Shown: positions 60,901 to 64,000 of the stretch, in pieces
How the letters are laid out: every line of letters starts with the position of its first letter
How positions within the stretch are numbered: the first letter of the stretch is position 1
From: Nakamurella silvestris
GTDB taxonomy: Bacteria > Actinomycetota > Actinomycetes > Mycobacteriales > Nakamurellaceae
Direction: 5' to 3'
Assembly (NCBI GenBank): GCA_003576535.1
Contig: QXCQ01000206.1
Span: 75,326 to 139,325 of the forward strand
Length of the DNA stretch: 64,000 nucleotides
The notes under the pieces: generated by a model
What the model saw: only the letters and a program-made list of their open reading frames with translations
What the model was told of the DNA's origin: nothing
Databases searched by the model: none
Position numbers and translations under genes: made by a program

Positions 60901-61641
60901 TCACTCGGGCCGTGCGGCCCATTCCCGCGCCGAACCGCCCAGCACGAGACAGATCGCGATGATCGGCATGGCGGCCAGGATCAGCGCCCAGACCAGGAAC
61001 ACCGAGTAGAAGTTGAAGGCGATCAACCACCAGGCGGACAGCACGAGCGAGAGCGCGGCCCCCACCACCAGCAGGGTCACCTTCTTGCGGGGCGCCTGGA
61101 CACCCCCGGCGATGAGGAGCCCGCCGGCGACGATCGCGAGCACACCCATGATCGTCAGGGTCTGGGAGGACGGGAGGGAATGGTTCCAGTAGGAGATGCT
61201 CATCAGGTCGAAGAGGTCACCCTCGTCGGAGCTGGCGACGGTGGAGATACCGGCCAGGATGATCAACCCGGCCTGGATGTAGGCCAACACCGCGGCGGCC
61301 CGGACGTTTCCGGGAACCCCTCGGCCGGGGACCGGGTAGCCGGGAGGCAGCGGGTAGCCCGGCGGCACCTGCTGGTACCCCGGGACCGGGTACCCGCCCT
61401 GCTGGTACGGGGCCTGCTGGTAGCCCGGCTGGTACCCCTGCGGCGGGTAGGGCTGGCCGGGGGCGACGCCGTAGCCGGGAGGCGGGACGTATCCCGCTGC
61501 GGGCGGGTAACCCGGCGCAAAGGCGGGATACCCGCCGTCGGCCGGAGCGGGAGCCGGAGGTGTCTGACCCTGGTGTTGCCCGGCGTCGCCGGCATCCCAC
61601 GGTTTCGGTTCCCACGGTTGCGGATCCCACTGCTGCGTCAT
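60901..61641 (-). CDS. Proline-rich membrane protein
   Basis: A 246-residue protein from ATG 61641. The first 110 residues are Pro/Gly/Tyr/Gln-rich (repeats such as PPGYPLPPGY), then four hydrophobic helices follow (VRAAAVLAYIQAGLIILAGI, LTIMGVLAIVAGGLLIAGG, VTLLVVGAALSLVLSAWW, VFLVWALILAAMPIIAICL). Proteins of this build are common in actinobacteria, often of unknown function, with the tail in the cytoplasm. Confidence 0.75.
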   Translation of the reverse strand: MTQQWDPQPWEPKPWDAGDAGQHQGQTPPAPAPADGGYPAFAPGYPPAAGYVPPPGYGVAPGQPYPPQGYQPGYQQAPYQQGGYPVPGYQQVPPGYPLPPGYPVPGRGVPGNVRAAAVLAYIQAGLIILAGISTVASSDEGDLFDLMSISYWNHSLPSSQTLTIMGVLAIVAGGLLIAGGVQAPRKKVTLLVVGAALSLVLSAWWLIAFNFYSVFLVWALILAAMPIIAICLVLGGSAREWAARPE

Positions 61642-61800
61642 GAGGTTCCCTCTCGCCCTGTTGCACGACCACGCTTGTCCTCGATCATGCTGGTGCCTGA
61701 CCGCGCTGTTGCCCGACCAGGCCGACTGCCCGCGCTGATCAGTTCGGATTCTGCCGTATCTGCACCGGCGGGGCGGGCTGTTCCCCCGACAACACTCTTC

Positions 61801-61856
61801 CTGCGGCGGGATATGCGCAGCTGCACCCCGGGATGCCTGCGCATATCCCACCGCAG
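61801..61856. terminator. Long hairpin between membrane protein and MFS genes
   Basis: A 20-bp stem (ctgcggcgggatatgcgcag with its partner, one mismatch) with a 16-base loop, six bases after the MFS stop. It probably terminates the pdxH/MFS transcript. Confidence 0.7.
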
Positions 61857-61861
61857 GACGG

Positions 61862-63181
61862 CTACGTGTGGGGCACCGGGGCGGCCGCATTCTCCGCCGC
61901 GCGTGCGTCGTACTTGAGCAGGGCAGGACGCAAGGACACCGCCACCAGCACACCGATGATCACCAGCACCCCTCCACCGGTGACGGCGACGGCCGTCGAG
62001 GACCAGTCCGCCGCGAGGCCGTGCAACATGTCGGCCAGTCGCGGTCCACCGGCGACCACCACCAGGAACACCCCCTGGAGCCGCCCGCGCATCTCGTCGG
62101 TGGCCGCGACCTGCAGGATCGTGGTTCGGAAGACGGCGCTGACCATGTCGGCCCAGCCACCGACGGCCAGGAAGAACACCGCCATCCACAGCAGCCCGGA
62201 CACGCCCATCCCGACCATGGCCAGGCCCCAGATGACGATGGCCGCGACGATCGCGATGCCTTGCCTGCGGATGTGTTGGAGCCAACCGCTGGTCAGGCCA
62301 CCGATCAAGGCTCCGATGGCCATACCGGCGTTGAGCAGGCCGAGCTGGATGCCGCCGCCGTCCGGCCCACCGAAGGTGTGTTGGGCCATCTCGGGGAAGA
62401 GAGCCCGAGGCATGCCGAAGACCATCGCGATGATGTCGACCACGAAGGTCATCAGCAGGATGTCCCGGCCGCGCAGGTAGCCGAGCCCCTCGCGGACGCT
62501 CGCCCGCGTGGTCGAGGTTCCCGCCGGCGGCAGCGCAGGCAACCGGATCGCCGCGTACAACACGGCGGACAGGGTGATGGCGTCGATGAAGTAGATCCAG
62601 CTCAGGTTCATCAGGGGCAGCAGCAGGCCGACGAGCAGCGGGCCGACGATCACGCCCACGCTGAACACCGTCATGTTCAACGCGTTGGCGGCCGGCACCA
62701 GATGGGCCGGGACGATCCGCGGGATGATCGCCGCCCTGGTCGGGGAGTTCACTGCGAACATGCCCTGCTGGACCGCGAGCAGGGCGAAGATCACCCAGAC
62801 CGAGTGCAGACCGACCAGCGCCTGGACCCACAGACCGATGCTGGACAGCGCCACACCGATAGTGGTGATGATCATGACCTTGCGTCGGTCGTAGGTGTCG
62901 GCGATGGCACCGCCGATCAGGCCGAAGGCGATGAGGGGCACCAGGGCCACCAGGGAGGCCGCGCCGACCCAGGCGGAGTTCTGGGTGATGGAGAAGATCT
63001 CCTGCAGCACCACCACCGCGGTCATCTGGGACCCGACCACCGTGACCGCACCGCCGATGAACAGGCGGCGGTACTCGGGGATCTGCAACGGGCGGGTGTC
63101 CGCCAGCACCCCCTTGAACCGGCTCGTCCTGGGCGCTTCCGGTTCGGCGGCCTGCTTTTCGTCGGGTTCCGAACCGCTCAA
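61862..63181 (-). CDS. MFS transporter, EntS-like
   Basis: A 439-residue transporter probably started at the TTG at 63181, which overlaps the pdxH stop as TTGA; no ATG or GTG fits before the first helix. Features: EYRRLFIGGAVTVVGSQMTA, GGAIADTYDRRKVMI (G-x-x-x-D-R-x-x) and NALNMTVFSVGVIVGP, typical of the EntS/MFS group that exports siderophores or drugs. Substrate unknown. It is co-translated with pdxH. Confidence 0.83.
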   Translation of the reverse strand: MSGSEPDEKQAAEPEAPRTSRFKGVLADTRPLQIPEYRRLFIGGAVTVVGSQMTAVVVLQEIFSITQNSAWVGAASLVALVPLIAFGLIGGAIADTYDRRKVMIITTIGVALSSIGLWVQALVGLHSVWVIFALLAVQQGMFAVNSPTRAAIIPRIVPAHLVPAANALNMTVFSVGVIVGPLLVGLLLPLMNLSWIYFIDAITLSAVLYAAIRLPALPPAGTSTTRASVREGLGYLRGRDILLMTFVVDIIAMVFGMPRALFPEMAQHTFGGPDGGGIQLGLLNAGMAIGALIGGLTSGWLQHIRRQGIAIVAAIVIWGLAMVGMGVSGLLWMAVFFLAVGGWADMVSAVFRTTILQVAATDEMRGRLQGVFLVVVAGGPRLADMLHGLAADWSSTAVAVTGGGVLVIIGVLVAVSLRPALLKYDARAAENAAAPVPHT

Positions 63182-63858
63182 GGTGCGAGCCGCTCGATCG
63201 TCCAGACGCCTTCCGGGCCGGCCCGGTAGACCAGGCGGTCGTGCATCCGGCCCCGCCGTCCCTGCCAGAACTCGACGCTGCTCGGCACGATCCGCCAGCC
63301 GCCCCAGTTCTCCGGGACGGGGATGTCGGCGACATCGGCGAACCGGGTTTCGGCCGCCGCCTCCAGCCGGTCGAGCTCGGCACGGTCGGCGACCTTCTCG
63401 GACTGGGGGCTCGCCCAGGCACCGAGCTGGGAGCCGCGCCACCTGGTGGCCCAGTAGGCGGCGGTCGTCTCGGCGTCCACCCGTTCCACCCGACCCCGGA
63501 AGTGCACCTGGCGCTGCAGGTCGATCCAGGGGAAGGTGGCGGACACCCGGGGGTTGGCCGTCAGGTCCGCGGACTTCTTAGACCGGTAGTTGGTGAAGAA
63601 GGTGACGCCGACGTCGTCCACCGACTTGGCCAGCACCGTCCGCGAGGCCGGAACCCCGTCGGCGTCGGCGGTGGCCAGAACCATCGCGTTGGGTTCGGTC
63701 AGACCGGCGGCCACGCAGTCGGCCATCCATCGGCCGAACTGTTCGGTCCAGTCCGGGGCCAGGTCCCCGACGTCCAGCCCTGCCTCCGAGTAGGAGATTC
63801 GCATGTTCGCCAGATCGATCCGATGGACCTGATCCGGATGTGGGTCGTTGCCGCTCAC
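63178..63858 (-). CDS. pdxH: Pyridoxamine 5'-phosphate oxidase
   Basis: A 226-residue FMN enzyme from ATG 63858 that makes pyridoxal 5'-phosphate. FMN/substrate motifs: SRTVLAKSVDDVGVTFFTNY, SATFPWIDLQRQVHFRG, ENWGGWRIVPSSVEFWQGRR and the C-terminal RLAP. Length is usual. Its last codons overlap the MFS start. Confidence 0.93.
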   Translation of the reverse strand: MSGNDPHPDQVHRIDLANMRISYSEAGLDVGDLAPDWTEQFGRWMADCVAAGLTEPNAMVLATADADGVPASRTVLAKSVDDVGVTFFTNYRSKKSADLTANPRVSATFPWIDLQRQVHFRGRVERVDAETTAAYWATRWRGSQLGAWASPQSEKVADRAELDRLEAAAETRFADVADIPVPENWGGWRIVPSSVEFWQGRRGRMHDRLVYRAGPEGVWTIERLAP

Positions 63859-64000
63859 AGCCTTGGTACCTCCGCGTTATGCCCCGTGTCCTCGTGCGCT
63901 GGTGAACGCTACTCGCCGCCCCCGACGGCGGTACCGCAGGTGTCGGGTGAGCAGGGCGGAGGGGCAGGGCGATCAGTGCGGGTTCACCAACGCCCGCTTA

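Noticed and set aside
61868..63229. 453-codon plus-strand frame opposite the MFS and pdxH genes
   Set aside because: Low-complexity His/Asp/Arg/Gln translation typical of antisense to membrane-protein genes.

Overview
The window is a high-G+C chromosome segment from an actinobacterium. Evidence for this is the GTG/TTG starts, tightly overlapping genes, a Glp/SepX division pair, an AfsR/SARP-type regulator, an FmdB zinc ribbon and a TipAL-like MerR regulator. I cannot name a genus. A single tRNA-Ala(CGC) at 26350-26425 divides it into an accessory half (1 to about 26350) and a core half (about 26600 to 64000).

Accessory half. The left 6 kb is modular. Copies of a palindromic repeat followed by a fragment matching the 3' end of tRNA-Ala (units at 30-116, 4348-4436 and 5467-5614, all in the same orientation) separate small gene cargoes: a SUKH protein, a large unknown protein and an orphan sugar-binding lipoprotein; then a lone PD-(D/E)XK-fold gene; then a twin-HTH gene. 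A helicase-nuclease fusion (6376-8877) with a small partner follows. From 23955 leftward to 9502 runs an apparent minus-strand defence operon: hsdM, hsdS, hsdR, a YgjP/SprT-like metallopeptidase, qatA, qatB, qatC, qatD, an AbiJ-NTD4/restriction-nuclease gene, and a zinc-ribbon protein with ADP-ribosyltransferase-like motifs. All junctions down to the AbiJ-like gene overlap by about 4-11 bases (some larger), so a type I restriction-modification system and a QatABCD anti-phage system look like one transcription unit with an extra nuclease attached. A frameshifted prepilin/RCC1-repeat pseudogene lies next. The half ends in a tandem array of two 117-118 bp units (tRNA-Ala 3' end plus terminator hairpin) abutting the intact tRNA-Ala gene, which fits repeated integration or duplication at that tRNA. 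No integrase is present in the window.

Core half. After the tRNA come comB-like, sepX/glpR, a RimJ-like acetyltransferase and glp (minus strand), divergent from 5-formyltetrahydrofolate cyclo-ligase and fmdB. These are followed by a SAF-domain protein, mscL, a mogA-like gene, a histidine phosphatase and an alpha/beta hydrolase. A plus-strand biotin ECF operon (bioY, AMP-forming ligase, thiolase, bioM, bioN) is followed by an autoregulated-looking MerR/TipAS gene. A 1311-residue secreted protein with lectin-like, glucose/sorbosone dehydrogenase-like and three SLH domains lies between two copies of a second palindrome family, next to two paralogous membrane-anchored polysaccharide deacetylase-like proteins. 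The right end holds an acyl-CoA ligase, citrate synthase, photolyase, a CGNR regulator, a SARP-type regulator, an MFS exporter divergent from soxR with a textbook SoxR box, aldose epimerase, membrane proteins, a second MFS gene and pdxH.

The main points of novelty are the fused R-M/Qat/AbiJ-NTD4/ART-like operon, the scar-delimited cassette layout of the left end, the tRNA-Ala terminator array, and three separate palindromic repeat families.
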